This document shows, in pieces, positions 20,171 through 30,949 of a stretch of DNA of 64,000 bases. A program made the translations under genes and the position numbers. The DNA is from Frederiksenia canicola (lineage in GTDB: Bacteria; Pseudomonadota; Gammaproteobacteria; Enterobacterales; Pasteurellaceae). The notes below the pieces were generated by a model. That model saw nothing but the letters and a program-made list of their open reading frames with translations, was not told where the DNA came from and ran no database searches. Numbering within the stretch: position 1 is the stretch's first letter; every line of letters starts with the position of its first letter. The stretch lies in contig NZ_CP015029.1 in NCBI RefSeq assembly GCF_011455495.1, positions 1,364,740-1,428,739 on the forward strand. Direction: 5' to 3'.

Positions 20171-22543
20171 ATGAAAAAACTTTTACTTTCAACACTTTTA
20201 ATTGCAAATGGTGTGCTTGCGGCTCCCTTTGTAGTAAAAGATATTCGTATTGATGGCGTGCAACCAGAAACGGGAGCAACGATTATCCAAACATTGCCTG
20301 TTAAAATTGGACAAACCGCAACGGATAATGATGTTGCGAATGTGGTTCGCCAACTTTTCTTACAAAACCGCTTCAAAGATGTGAGAGCTGTTCGTGAGGG
20401 TAATACGCTTGTGATTAAAGTTGTCGAGCAGCCGATTATTAATAGTGTTGAGATTGAAGGTAACTCAGCAATTCCAAAAGATCCTTTAGAACAGAACTTA
20501 AAAGCAAATTTAATTACGCGTGGTGAAATTTTTGAGCCCGCTAAACTTGAGTCGTTTAAACAGGCATTGATTGAACATTATCATTCGATTGGTCGTTATA
20601 ATGCACAAATTGATACCGTAGTCACGAATGCGGAAAATGGTAGCGTAAACATCAAATTAGCGATTAAAGAGAATGAAGTTTCTTATGTAAAAACGATTAA
20701 TTTTGAAGGCAACCAAGTGTTTAGCTCAAAAGAATTGACTAAACTGCTAGACATCCAGCCAGATGTCTCTTGGTGGAATATTTTCGAAAGTAGTAAATTT
20801 GAACAGCCTGCATATAGCCAAGATCTTGAAAATTTGCGTAATTTTTATCTAAACCGTGGTTATGCAAAATTCAATATTGAAGATGCGGATGTTAAATTCA
20901 GCGATGATAAAAAAGAAGTGAATTTAACCTACAAAATTCACGAAGGTGAGCAATACAATATTAGTGAAATTCGTATTGTTGGTAATACCGCTAAAATGGA
21001 TACCGCATTAAATGCATTGTTAAAAGAGTTTAAAGCAGGGCAGCAATTCCGTCGTGATGATTTAGTGAAAATTGAAGAGGGCATCAAAGAGATATTAGGT
21101 GATGCGGGTTTTGCTTCTGCTAAAGTAGAAATTCATCCGAATTTTAACGATGAAAATAAAACCGTACGAATCAATTATGTGGTAGATGCGGGTGCTCGCC
21201 TTTATGTGCGTAAAATTCGTTTTGAAGGCAACGACGTTACCGCAGACTCAACATTACGCCGTGAAATGCGTCAGCAAGAAGGGGCTTGGTTATCAACAGG
21301 TTTAGCAAACTTAGGCAAAACTCGCTTGGAGCGTACAGGTTTTTATGACTCGGTTGAAATGTCATTACCAAATGTGCCAAATACACCAGATCAAGTTGAT
21401 GTGGTATATAAAATTAAAGAACGTAACACAGGAAGCATCAACTTTGGTATTGGCTATGGTACAGAGACTGGATTCAGCTATCAAGCAGGGATCAAGCAAG
21501 ACAACTTCTTAGGTATGGGCTCATCAATTAGTTTAAACGGCACACGTAATGACTATGGCAACAGTATCAACTTAGGTTATACCGAACCATATTTCACTAA
21601 AGATGGAGTGAGTTTGGGCGGGAATGTTTTCTATGAGGATTACGATAACTCAAAAAGTGATACCGCATCTAACTATAAACGTCGTACTTATGGATTAAAC
21701 GGCACTTTAGGCTTCCCTGTAGATGAAAATAACTCTTACTATTTAGGGTTAGGCTATACTCACGATGTCATTAAAAATGCACAGCGTGAATATTCTCGTG
21801 AGCTTTATGTAAAATCGTTGAATATCCCAATTTCAAATAGCCCATACTATAAACAAATCAAAGCCAATGATTTTGATTTCTCATTTGGTTGGAACTATAA
21901 CAGCTTAAACCGTGGTTTCTTACCAACTAAAGGTAGTGTTGCCAATATTGGTGGTAAAGTTACTATTCCTGGTTCGACCAATAAATACTATAAATTGAAC
22001 GCCGATTTCAAAAACTTCTTCCCATTAAATCGTGAACATAAATGGGTGATCTCCACAAAAGTTGGCGTATCTTACGCAAATGGCTTTGGTGGAAAACGTT
22101 TACCGTTCTACCAAAACTATATGGCGGGTGGCATTGGATCACTACGTGGCTTCTCCTACGGGGCCATTGGTCCGAGAGCGATTTATCTCAATCAAAATGG
22201 GAAATTTGAATCGTTAAGTGCCGATGTGATCGGTGGTAACGCAATGGCATTAGCAAGTTTAGAATTAATTATGCCAACGCCATTTGTTAGCGATAAATAT
22301 CAGCACAATGTCAGAACATCATTCTTTGTTGACGCAGCATCCGTTTGGGACACAAACTGGGATCGTAAAAAATATCCAAATTTAGATTTTGGTAACTATA
22401 AACGAGTTCGATCTTCTGCAGGTATTGCGTTCCAGTGGAACTCACCAATCGGACCACTTTTATTCTCTTATGCAAAACCGCTTAAGAAATATAAATATGA
22501 TGAAATTGAACAGTTCCAATTTAGCATTGGTGGCTCGTTCTAA
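20171..22543 (+). CDS. bamA: Outer-membrane protein assembly factor BamA
   Basis: 790 aa. A signal peptide (cleavage after VLA near residue 18) precedes five POTRA domains, each starting with a strand like IDGV, IEGN, FEGN, IVGN or FEGN, and a C-terminal 16-strand barrel with the GGIGSLRGF (VRGF-type) L6 motif near residue 655 and a terminal Phe. It folds barrels into the outer membrane. Follows rseP by 53 bp with a near-USS in the gap. Confidence 0.97.
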   Translation: MKKLLLSTLLIANGVLAAPFVVKDIRIDGVQPETGATIIQTLPVKIGQTATDNDVANVVRQLFLQNRFKDVRAVREGNTLVIKVVEQPIINSVEIEGNSAIPKDPLEQNLKANLITRGEIFEPAKLESFKQALIEHYHSIGRYNAQIDTVVTNAENGSVNIKLAIKENEVSYVKTINFEGNQVFSSKELTKLLDIQPDVSWWNIFESSKFEQPAYSQDLENLRNFYLNRGYAKFNIEDADVKFSDDKKEVNLTYKIHEGEQYNISEIRIVGNTAKMDTALNALLKEFKAGQQFRRDDLVKIEEGIKEILGDAGFASAKVEIHPNFNDENKTVRINYVVDAGARLYVRKIRFEGNDVTADSTLRREMRQQEGAWLSTGLANLGKTRLERTGFYDSVEMSLPNVPNTPDQVDVVYKIKERNTGSINFGIGYGTETGFSYQAGIKQDNFLGMGSSISLNGTRNDYGNSINLGYTEPYFTKDGVSLGGNVFYEDYDNSKSDTASNYKRRTYGLNGTLGFPVDENNSYYLGLGYTHDVIKNAQREYSRELYVKSLNIPISNSPYYKQIKANDFDFSFGWNYNSLNRGFLPTKGSVANIGGKVTIPGSTNKYYKLNADFKNFFPLNREHKWVISTKVGVSYANGFGGKRLPFYQNYMAGGIGSLRGFSYGAIGPRAIYLNQNGKFESLSADVIGGNAMALASLELIMPTPFVSDKYQHNVRTSFFVDAASVWDTNWDRKKYPNLDFGNYKRVRSSAGIAFQWNSPIGPLLFSYAKPLKKYKYDEIEQFQFSIGGSF

Positions 22544-22553
22544 TAATTTAACC

Positions 22554-22602
22554 TTACAAGCGGTAAGATTCGTAAAAAATTTTGCAAATCTAACCGCTTG
22601 TA
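22554..22602. repeat. Degenerate inverted USS pair between bamA and skp
   Basis: ACAAGCGGTAAG faces a mirrored CTAACCGCTTGT: each arm has lost one core USS base at the mirror position, while the hairpin with TTTTGCAAAT in the loop is kept. It sits 20 bp before skp inside an operon. Confidence 0.75.
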
Positions 22603-22622
22603 TTTAGCAAAAAGGAAACTCA

Positions 22623-23351
22623 ATGAAAAAAGTATTTAAATTAGCAGCTATCGCCGCAGCGTTTACTCTCCCAGCCACATTTGCCAATGCGAATGATAAA
22701 ATCGCATTTGCTGATCCTAATTTTTTGATCCAAAACCACCCTGAGATGGTCATTGCGACACAAAAAATTGAAAAAGCAGTGCAGGAAGTGAAAAATAAAT
22801 TCGCGGACGAAGAGAAAAAACTCACAGAAGAAGACAAAGCATTATCCGATGAATTCCAAAAAATTGAGGATGATGCGAAAAAATTACAAACAGAAAAAGA
22901 AGCCGTTGAAGCATCATTGAAGAAAAAAGTGGCGGCATTAGAAAAAGATGCGCCAAGACTGCGTTCAAAAGAAATTCAAGCAAGACAAAAAGCGATTGAA
23001 ACAGAATCAAATGCTTTCCAGAAAAAAGTGGATGCAATTCAAAAACGTGAAGCAGACTTCCGCAAAAAAGCAGATGCTTTCCAAAATAAAGTGGCTCAGT
23101 TCCAACAAAAATTAGATCAAGAACAAAATGCACTGAATATTGATACTAATGAAATTCAGAAAAAAGCGGTTGAAGACGTGAATGTGGCGATTAAAGCCGT
23201 TGCGGAAAGTAAAGGCTACACATTGGTGTTAATTCCTTCTGTGGCATTATATGCAAAAGATGAAACTGCCAATATTACTGAAGCAGTGTTGTCTTCATTA
23301 AAAGCGAATGTAAAAGTGACTGAAGAAAAACCAGCTGAACAGGCGAAGTAA
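22623..23351 (+). CDS. skp: Periplasmic chaperone Skp (OmpH), extended form
   Basis: 242 aa with a signal peptide ending near ANA (residue 23). The Skp trimerisation parts are at both ends ([10 protein letters not shown], and [16 protein letters not shown]). In between are roughly 150 residues of highly charged, Lys/Glu/Gln-rich coiled coil (about residues 45-195), clearly longer than in E. coli Skp (161 aa precursor) or, as I recall, the H. influenzae protein (about 200). Skp holds unfolded outer-membrane proteins between its coiled-coil tentacles. Neighbours bamA and lpxD support the call. The insertion is within the tentacle hairpin. Confidence 0.93.
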   Translation: MKKVFKLAAIAAAFTLPATFANANDKIAFADPNFLIQNHPEMVIATQKIEKAVQEVKNKFADEEKKLTEEDKALSDEFQKIEDDAKKLQTEKEAVEASLKKKVAALEKDAPRLRSKEIQARQKAIETESNAFQKKVDAIQKREADFRKKADAFQNKVAQFQQKLDQEQNALNIDTNEIQKKAVEDVNVAIKAVAESKGYTLVLIPSVALYAKDETANITEAVLSSLKANVKVTEEKPAEQAK

Positions 23352-23353
23352 TA

Positions 23354-24382
23354 ATGAAAACTTTCCGTTTAAGTGAATTGGCGGAACAAATCGGCGGAAC
23401 GATAAAAGGTGACGCCGATTTAGTCGTTTCCACAATCGCGCCTTTAGAAAAAGCAGAGGCTTCTCACATTACGTTTATTTCAAATGCAAAATATCGCTCG
23501 CAACTGACCGCTTGTCAGGCTGGTGCAATTATTGTGAACGAAAGTGATGTTGAGTTTTGTCGCAATGATCAAAATTTGATTGTAGTGAAAAATCCTTACC
23601 TCGCGTATGCAATTTTGGCACAATATATGGACACCACACCAAAACCAGCCAGCGGAATTGCGTCTACGGCAGTCATTTCACCAGATGCAAAATTAGGGAG
23701 CAATGTTTCTATTGGTGCTAACGCTGTGATTGAAAGCGGAGTGGAATTGGGTGATGATGTTGTCATCGGTGCTGGTTGTTTTGTTGGTAAAAATACGCAA
23801 ATAGGCTCCCGAACCAAACTGTGGGCAAATGTATCCATTTATCACAATGTGCGTATTGGCACAGATTGTTTGATTCAATCCTCTGCCGTGATCGGTAGCG
23901 ATGGCTTTGGTTACGCAAACGATAAAGGACAATGGATTAAGATCCCACAAACAGGCGGTGTAGTTATCGGTAACCGAGTGGAGATTGGGGCTTGTACTTG
24001 TATCGACCGTGGTGCACTAGATCCTACTGTGATTGAAGATAATGTGATTATTGATAACCTATGCCAAATCGCTCACAACGTCCATATCGGTTTTGGTACC
24101 GCCGTCGCTGGAGGCGTAATTATGGCAGGTAGCTTAAAAGTAGGGCGATTCTGCCAAATTGGTGGAGCAAGTGTTATCAATGGACATATGGAAATTTGTG
24201 ATGGTGCGATTATTACAGGAATGGGAATGGTGATGCGACCAATTACCGAAAAAGGTATCTATTCATCAGGCATTCCATTGCAAACCAACAAAGAATGGCG
24301 TAAAACCGCAGCATTAACAATGAATATTGATAAAATCAATGAGCGATTAAAAGCCGTTGAGAAATATATAAAAGAATCGTAA
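23354..24382 (+). CDS. lpxD: UDP-3-O-acylglucosamine N-acyltransferase
   Basis: 342 aa with an N-terminal uridine-binding domain, a long left-handed beta-helix of hexapeptide repeats (about residues 100-300, for example [20 protein letters not shown]) and catalytic His in [10 protein letters not shown] near residue 240. It adds the second 3-hydroxyacyl chain in lipid A synthesis. Starts 2 bp after the skp stop. A USS in its 5' part (23506-23515, reverse) encodes LTACQ. Confidence 0.96.
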   Translation: MKTFRLSELAEQIGGTIKGDADLVVSTIAPLEKAEASHITFISNAKYRSQLTACQAGAIIVNESDVEFCRNDQNLIVVKNPYLAYAILAQYMDTTPKPASGIASTAVISPDAKLGSNVSIGANAVIESGVELGDDVVIGAGCFVGKNTQIGSRTKLWANVSIYHNVRIGTDCLIQSSAVIGSDGFGYANDKGQWIKIPQTGGVVIGNRVEIGACTCIDRGALDPTVIEDNVIIDNLCQIAHNVHIGFGTAVAGGVIMAGSLKVGRFCQIGGASVINGHMEICDGAIITGMGMVMRPITEKGIYSSGIPLQTNKEWRKTAALTMNIDKINERLKAVEKYIKES

Positions 24383-24469
24383 GGCGAAATATTTAGCTCT
24401 TAGGGGTTGGATGATTTTACCTGATACAAGATGAAACTATAGTGAATTTGATTTTAAGAGGGACTTACA

Positions 24470-24919
24470 GTGTCAGAAACTCGTGAACCAAAAGTGGTTG
24501 AAATTGAAGAGATTATGCGATTACTACCGCACCGCTATCCATTTTTAATGGTTGATCGTGTTGTGGATTTTGAAGAAGGGAAATGGCTTACCGCGATTAA
24601 AAATGTCAGTGTAAATGAACCATGTTTTACTGGACATTTTCCAGAAAAACCAATTTTTCCTGGTGTATTGATTATGGAAGCGTTAGCGCAATCGATGGGA
24701 ATTTTAGCATTTAAAACCAGAGAATTAGAGCCAGGCTCGTTATTCTACTTCGCAGGTATTGATAATGCACGCTTCAAAAAACCGGTAGTGCCAGGTGATC
24801 AAATGACGCTTCATGTCGAAGTGATCAAAGAAGTTCGTGGCATTACCCGTTTTACTGGCACCGCAACCGTTGATGGAAAAGTGGTCTGTGAAGCGGAATT
24901 AATGTGTGCTCGTAAATAA
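24470..24919 (+). CDS. fabZ: 3-hydroxyacyl-ACP dehydratase FabZ
   Basis: 149 aa hotdog-fold enzyme from a GTG start (24470), supported by AGAGGGA 8 nt upstream. The catalytic His and Glu are in [21 protein letters not shown]-type sequence (His near residue 56, Glu near 70). It dehydrates 3-hydroxyacyl-ACP in fatty acid elongation, competing with LpxA/LpxD for substrate. An 87-bp gap before it leaves room for a minor promoter. Confidence 0.96.
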   Translation: MSETREPKVVEIEEIMRLLPHRYPFLMVDRVVDFEEGKWLTAIKNVSVNEPCFTGHFPEKPIFPGVLIMEALAQSMGILAFKTRELEPGSLFYFAGIDNARFKKPVVPGDQMTLHVEVIKEVRGITRFTGTATVDGKVVCEAELMCARK

Positions 24920-24939
24920 TTTTGAGAAGGAAGATTGCT

Positions 24940-25734
24940 ATGCAATTTATTGATTCTTCAGCAAAAATCAGCCCACTTGCAGTGATTGAAGACGGTGCAA
25001 GAATTGGTGCGAATGTTGAGATTGGTCCATTTTGTGTGATCGGAAAAGACGTAAAAATTGGTGCTGGCACTAAGATCCATTCGCATGTTGTCATTCAAGG
25101 CGATACTGACATTGGTGAAGATAACCATATTTTCCAATTTGCTAGCATCGGCGAGATCAACCAAGATCTAAAATATCATGGCGAACCAACGAAAACCATT
25201 ATCGGTAATCGTAACCGCATTCGTGAAAGCGTGACCATTCACCGTGGAACCGTACAAGGCGGTGGAGTGACTAAAGTCGGTGATGATAACTTATTTATGA
25301 TTAACTGCCATATTGCTCACGACTGCTCGATCGGCAACCGTTGTATTATTGCGAATAACGGCACTTTAGCTGGGCACGTTACCCTAGACGACTTTGTGAT
25401 TGTTGGGGGGATGTCAGCCATTCACCAGTTTGTTGTTATCGGTTCACACGTTATGCTCGGTGGTGGTTCAATGGTTAGCCAAGACGTGCCACCTTATGTC
25501 ATGGCACAAGGCAACCACGCACAACCATTTGGCGTAAACCTTGAAGGTTTAAAACGTCGTGGTTTTGATAAAGCAACGATGCACGCGATTCGCAATGTTT
25601 ATAAGTTGATTTATCGCAGTGGTAAAACCCTTGAAGAAGCCATTCCAGAAATTGAGCAATATGCGAAAACAGAAGCTGCAGTCAGCCTATTCTTAGATTT
25701 CTTCGAGCGTTCAACCCGTGGAATTATTCGCTAA
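24940..25734 (+). CDS. lpxA: UDP-N-acetylglucosamine acyltransferase
   Basis: 264 aa from ATG 24940 (GAGAAGGAAG ribosome site; an in-frame TTG at 24922 is unlikely). It is a left-handed beta-helix of hexapeptide repeats, with the catalytic His in [13 protein letters not shown] near residue 123 and a C-terminal helical domain. It catalyses the first acylation in lipid A synthesis. Last gene of the operon. lpxB, which usually follows, is absent; a USS hairpin and a minus-strand gene come next. Confidence 0.96.
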   Translation: MQFIDSSAKISPLAVIEDGARIGANVEIGPFCVIGKDVKIGAGTKIHSHVVIQGDTDIGEDNHIFQFASIGEINQDLKYHGEPTKTIIGNRNRIRESVTIHRGTVQGGGVTKVGDDNLFMINCHIAHDCSIGNRCIIANNGTLAGHVTLDDFVIVGGMSAIHQFVVIGSHVMLGGGSMVSQDVPPYVMAQGNHAQPFGVNLEGLKRRGFDKATMHAIRNVYKLIYRSGKTLEEAIPEIEQYAKTEAAVSLFLDFFERSTRGIIR

Positions 25735-25757
25735 TTTGTGATTTTCCCTGAGCTGAG

Positions 25758-25821
25758 ACAAGCGGTCAGTTCCTTCAAATTTTTTGCAAGTTGCAAAATT
25801 TTGGCTGGAACTGGCCGCTTG
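25758..25821. repeat. Inverted USS pair after lpxA (second arm degenerate)
   Basis: Perfect ACAAGCGGTC at 25758-25767 faces GGCCGCTTGT (one mismatch) ending at 25821. The arms flank AAATTTTTTGCAA-type spacer. It lies between the converging lpxA and a DNA-glycosylase-like gene and may terminate both. Confidence 0.85.
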
Positions 25822-25825
25822 TTGT

Positions 25826-26410
25826 TTATATCAAGCCCGCTGTAATAAAGAAATGACGATAAGCTTCGACTTTTTTGGTGAAGCTTAATGGGTAGGCTCT
25901 GGAGGTGGAAGGCAGACGGTAGAGTTTGAGATCGAAATTGCCAAAAGGGTAGTCGATCCAGTCGTTTGTTTTGGGCGATTTGACCTTATTCGGCAACAGT
26001 TCAAGTAAAATATCGGTCGCTTTGCCGCCGGTGGTGAATAGCCAACGGCAGTGAGGCACTTGGGCGAGTATGGTATTCAAATCGACTTTTTCCACAACGG
26101 TGAGAAATTTATCAGAGGCGTTGTCCTGTTCTCGAATGGCTTTGGTTACGGTCGGGCAGAGGGCGATGCCTTTTTCATAGAGAAATTGCAAAATCTTGTC
26201 GGGATCAAACCGCTTGTCGTTCGGTATGATGAAGTGGTTCGGATTACCAAAGAAGATCTCACCGTAAATTCGCCACATATCATTTTGGAAATTGGGGTAG
26301 TAGAAATCCATCGAGCGTTTTTCAGGCTTAGGTGGAAACGTCCCCATCATCATTATGGTGGCATTCGGTGGGAGAATTGGTGGGAAAGGGTGGATTTCGA
26401 TTAGTTTCAT
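25826..26410 (-). CDS. Uracil-DNA glycosylase superfamily protein
   Basis: 194 aa. The N-terminal ATIMMMGTFPP resembles the water-activating motif of the UDG superfamily (here GTFP, without the Asp of classical enzymes), and the C-terminal RLPSTSRAYPLS occupies the place of the HPSP-type motif. The SMDFYYPNFQNDMWRIYGE region is typical of the Mug-like/hypothetical glycosylase branch. Base-excision repair of uracil or mismatched bases is likely, but the changed motifs make the substrate uncertain. It has its own start near 26410 and stands alone, convergent with lpxA. Confidence 0.72.
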   Translation of the reverse strand: MKLIEIHPFPPILPPNATIMMMGTFPPKPEKRSMDFYYPNFQNDMWRIYGEIFFGNPNHFIIPNDKRFDPDKILQFLYEKGIALCPTVTKAIREQDNASDKFLTVVEKVDLNTILAQVPHCRWLFTTGGKATDILLELLPNKVKSPKTNDWIDYPFGNFDLKLYRLPSTSRAYPLSFTKKVEAYRHFFITAGLI

Positions 26411-26466
26411 GAGATGATTTGGTTCGAAATCACTCTCGCCCGTTGATGGGCGAGAGTGAGTTAAAA

Positions 26467-27891
26467 TTATAACGCCTTCAAAATATCATCCACACGCTCT
26501 TTGGCATCGCCAAACAGCATTTGGGTGTTTTCTTTGAAGAAGAGAGGGTTTTGTACGCCTGCGTAGCCAACCGCCATTGAGCGTTTGAACACCACCACGT
26601 TTGCCGCTTTCCATACTTCAAGCACTGGCATACCGGCGATTGGGCTGTTTGGATCGTCCATCGCTGCTGGGTTTACGGTGTCATTCGCACCGATAACAAG
26701 CACCACATCAGTTTCTGGGAAATCTTCGTTGATTTCATCCATTTCTAACACCACATCGTAAGGCACTTTTGCTTCTGCCAGTAACACGTTCATATGCCCC
26801 GGTAAGCGACCTGCCACAGGATGAATCCCAAAACGCACGTTCACGCCACGCTCACGCAATTTTTGGGTGATTTCTGCGACAGGATATTGTGCCTGTGCCA
26901 CCGCCATTCCGTAGCCTGGGGTGATGATCACAGAGCTTGCATTTTTAAGCATTTCTGCCACTTCTTCGGCAGTGGTTTCACGATGTTCGCCTTGTTCTTC
27001 ATCAGCACTTGCTACCACATCATTACCAAAGCCACCAGCGATTACGCTGATGAACGAGCGGTTCATCGCTTTACACATAATGTAGGATAAAATCGCACCT
27101 GAAGAACCAACCAATGCCCCCGTTACGATCAACAAGTCGTTGCTTAACATAAAGCCTGCCGCCGCAGCTGCCCAACCTGAGTAAGAGTTCAGCATTGACA
27201 CTACCACTGGCATATCCGCCCCACCGATAGAGGCGACTAAGTGCCAACCGAATGCAAGAGCAATTGCCGTCATGATTAATACAGGGAAAATATTGTCAGG
27301 GTTGTTTAGGAAGACGATCATCAATAATGCAGAAACGACTAACGCCGCTAAATTGAGCTTGTGGCGATGTGGTAACATCAATGCTTTTGAGTTGATTTTG
27401 CCGTTGAGTTTGCCGAAAGCGACCACAGAACCGGTAAACGTCACCGCACCGATGAAGATCCCTAAGAACACTTCGACATTGTGAATAGTTGCAAGGGTCG
27501 CTTGTTCTGCCAAGAAGGCAGCTTGTGCTGCCGCCTCTAAATTGGCTGGCATTTCAGCAGTGTGGTGCAAACCGTAGCTGTTAAAGCCAACAAGCACCGC
27601 GGCTAAACCAACAAAGCTATGCAAAATTGCCACAAGTTCTGGCATTTCAGTCATTTCGACTTTTAACGCTTTACGCACGCCGATAAAACCACCGATCGCC
27701 ATTGCCGCTAAGATCCAAATTGTGCCTTGCGATTGTGGTCCGAAAATAGTCGCAACGAGGGCAATCGTCATCCCGACAATACCGTACCAACAGCCCGCTT
27801 TGGCGGTTTCATGTTTGGACAAACCCGCCAAACTCATAATAAATAACAGTGCTGCAATAATGTACGCAGCTTGGACTAAACCTAAAGACAT
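26467..27891 (-). CDS. pntB: NAD(P) transhydrogenase subunit beta
   Basis: 474 aa. The N-terminal half has about eight or nine membrane segments; the soluble C-terminal domain (from about residue 290) binds NADP(H), with the [12 protein letters not shown] motif and [10 protein letters not shown]. It couples hydride transfer between NADH and NADP+ to proton translocation. It begins 10 bp after pntA with an AAGGAG ribosome site. Standard pntAB order. Confidence 0.96.
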   Translation of the reverse strand: MSLGLVQAAYIIAALLFIMSLAGLSKHETAKAGCWYGIVGMTIALVATIFGPQSQGTIWILAAMAIGGFIGVRKALKVEMTEMPELVAILHSFVGLAAVLVGFNSYGLHHTAEMPANLEAAAQAAFLAEQATLATIHNVEVFLGIFIGAVTFTGSVVAFGKLNGKINSKALMLPHRHKLNLAALVVSALLMIVFLNNPDNIFPVLIMTAIALAFGWHLVASIGGADMPVVVSMLNSYSGWAAAAAGFMLSNDLLIVTGALVGSSGAILSYIMCKAMNRSFISVIAGGFGNDVVASADEEQGEHRETTAEEVAEMLKNASSVIITPGYGMAVAQAQYPVAEITQKLRERGVNVRFGIHPVAGRLPGHMNVLLAEAKVPYDVVLEMDEINEDFPETDVVLVIGANDTVNPAAMDDPNSPIAGMPVLEVWKAANVVVFKRSMAVGYAGVQNPLFFKENTQMLFGDAKERVDDILKAL

Positions 27892-27901
27892 ATGCAGCTC
27901 C

Positions 27902-29434
27902 TTAACCTTTTCTGAACATCGCTAACATTCTTTGGGTCACTTTAAAGCCGCCAAAGATGTTGATACTTGCCACTAAAATCGCAATAAAGGCGAGAATACT
28001 GATGAAGAATCCGCCTTGAGCGATTTGCAATAACGCTCCCACGATGATGATGCCCGAAATCGCATTCGTCACCGCCATTAACGGTGTATGCAATGCGTGG
28101 CTCACATTCCACACCACATAATAACCGACCACGCAGGACAAAACGAAAACGGTGAAATGTGATAAGAACGCAGATGGGGCAACGGAGGCGAGTAACAGGA
28201 AAAGCACGCCAGCGGTGGCCATAATGCCGTATTTGATGCGAGGATCTGCAGGTTTTTCCTCTTTTTTGACCGCTTGTGCCGTTTTTGCCGCTTGTTGTGG
28301 TTGAGCGGACACTTGGATTGGCGGGGCAGGGAAGGTGATTTCACCTGCACGCACCACGGTTACACCACGGAGCACGACATCATCAAAGTCGATGTTGATC
28401 TTGCCGTCTTTCTCTTTGCAGAGCAGTTTGAGCAAGTTCACTAAGTTGGTGCCGTAAAGTTGTGAAGATTGGGTTGGTAAGCGGCTTGGTAAATCGGTAT
28501 AGCCGATGATTTTCACTTGGTTGTCAGTAATGACCACTTCGCCTGATTTGGTGAGCTCGCAGTTTCCGCCCGTTGCTGCGGCTAAATCGACAATCACCGA
28601 CCCCGGTTTCATCGATTCAACCATCTCTTTGGTGATCAAACGTGGGGCAGGTTTGCCAGGAATCAACGCCGTAGTAATAATAATATCCACTTCTTTCGCC
28701 TGTTCAGCGTAAAGGGCTAAAGCACGGCGGTTGAACTCTTCCGACATGACTTTCGCATAGCCATCACCGCTGCCACCTTCTTCTTTGAAATCAATTTCTA
28801 AGAAGCTTGCCCCCATGGATTGCACTTGCTCTTTCACTTCTGGGCGAGAGTCGAATGCTCGCACAATCGCACCAAGGCTGTTCGCTGCACCAATTGCGGC
28901 TAAACCAGCTACACCCGCACCGATCACCAACACTTTCGCTGGCGGCACTTTACCCGCCGCAGTGATTTGACCCGTAAAGAAGCTGCCAAATTCATGAGCC
29001 GCTTCCACCACCGCACGATAGCCTGCAATGTTTGCCATTGAGCTAAGTGCATCGAGAGACTGTGCACGGGAAATACGCGGCACGGCGTCCATCGCTAACA
29101 CATTGATTTTCTTGGCAGAAAGCTTTGCCATCAAATCAGGATTCTGTGCTGGCCAAATAAAGCTAACCAGTGTGGCTCCTTCTTTAATTTGAGCGATTTC
29201 TGTATCTGTTGGTGGATTCACTTTGAAAATGATGTCTGCATTCCAAACTGCTTTCGCATCACCAACGTTGGCCCCCGCTTCGGCGTAGGCTTGGTCTTCA
29301 AAACTCGCTTTAAAGCCAGCGTCTTTTTCGACGACCACGTCAAAACCGAGTTTCAGGATTTGCTGAACGGTCTTTGGCGTTGCCGCCACACGACTTTCAT
29401 TGTCCAGCAGCTCTCTTGGTACACCAATAAGCAT
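27902..29434 (-). CDS. pntA: NAD(P) transhydrogenase subunit alpha
   Basis: 510 aa, the same length as E. coli PntA. The soluble NAD-binding domain begins [13 protein letters not shown] and contains the Rossmann motif [14 protein letters not shown] near residue 170; four membrane segments fill the last 100 residues. One reverse USS (28268-28277) lies in the Ala/Gln/Lys-rich linker before the membrane part. Co-transcribed with pntB. Confidence 0.96.
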   Translation of the reverse strand: MLIGVPRELLDNESRVAATPKTVQQILKLGFDVVVEKDAGFKASFEDQAYAEAGANVGDAKAVWNADIIFKVNPPTDTEIAQIKEGATLVSFIWPAQNPDLMAKLSAKKINVLAMDAVPRISRAQSLDALSSMANIAGYRAVVEAAHEFGSFFTGQITAAGKVPPAKVLVIGAGVAGLAAIGAANSLGAIVRAFDSRPEVKEQVQSMGASFLEIDFKEEGGSGDGYAKVMSEEFNRRALALYAEQAKEVDIIITTALIPGKPAPRLITKEMVESMKPGSVIVDLAAATGGNCELTKSGEVVITDNQVKIIGYTDLPSRLPTQSSQLYGTNLVNLLKLLCKEKDGKINIDFDDVVLRGVTVVRAGEITFPAPPIQVSAQPQQAAKTAQAVKKEEKPADPRIKYGIMATAGVLFLLLASVAPSAFLSHFTVFVLSCVVGYYVVWNVSHALHTPLMAVTNAISGIIIVGALLQIAQGGFFISILAFIAILVASINIFGGFKVTQRMLAMFRKG

Positions 29435-29480
29435 AAAGACTCCTATATTATGATTTAAGAAATGTGAAATGGAAGGGAGA

Positions 29481-29550
29481 ACAAGCGGTCAGATCCAGCA
29501 AAAATTTTGCAAAAAGCGTTGCAAATTTTTCAGCGGAAGTGACCGCTTGT
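29481..29550. repeat. Perfect inverted USS pair between divergent genes
   Basis: Forward USS at 29481-29490 and reverse USS at 29541-29550, both perfect, with two TTTTGCAAA boxes between them. Both flanking genes point away, so this pair cannot be serving as a terminator. Confidence 0.9.
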
Positions 29551-29687
29551 CTTTGCATTTAAGCAAATTTCCCGATTCAAAACGGGGCTAACTTTATCAT
29601 TTATTTTAATGCTTGGGTAAACATTTTCTAATGACGAATCGGAATCTTGCAACATCATTGATTTAGCACATTTTTTGAAATAAATCT

Positions 29688-29716
29688 TTGGTGTTTCAAG
29701 GCTTTTTTGCTATATT
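29688..29716 (+). promoter_or_regulatory. mreB: Candidate mreB promoter
   Basis: TTGGTG (29688-29693), a 17-bp spacer and TATATT (29711-29716) lie about 70 bp before the mreB ATG. The -35 is weak. Confidence 0.4.
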
Positions 29717-29741
29717 TGCACGCAATTTTTGCCTGTTCTGA

Positions 29742-30839
<1,098 letters not shown>

Positions 30840-30851
30840 GATGTCGTCAAG

Positions 30852-30881
30852 TCGGGGCGAAAGCCCCGATTACAAGCGGTC
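30852..30881 (+). repeat. GAAA-tetraloop hairpin followed by a USS, between mreB and mreC
   Basis: TCGGGGC (30852-30858), GAAA loop, GCCCCGA (30863-30869): a perfect 7-bp stem closed by a GNRA tetraloop, without a T-run. A perfect USS follows directly (30872-30881). It might tune the mreB:mreC ratio by slowing RNA decay or by partial termination. Confidence 0.7.
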
Positions 30882-30949
30882 AGTTCCTGCAAAGGTTTTG
30901 CAAATTGATCCTTCCTATTAAAGCCTGCTAATTTCCGTTTTCCATTTTT

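Noticed and set aside
26051-26404. Plus-strand 117-codon frame opposite the glycosylase-like gene.
   Set aside because: The minus-strand protein has recognisable UDG-superfamily motifs; the plus frame has none and no ribosome site.
30852-30869. Terminator between mreB and mreC.
   Set aside because: The stem is strong but no T-run follows, and mreBCD are expected to be co-transcribed.
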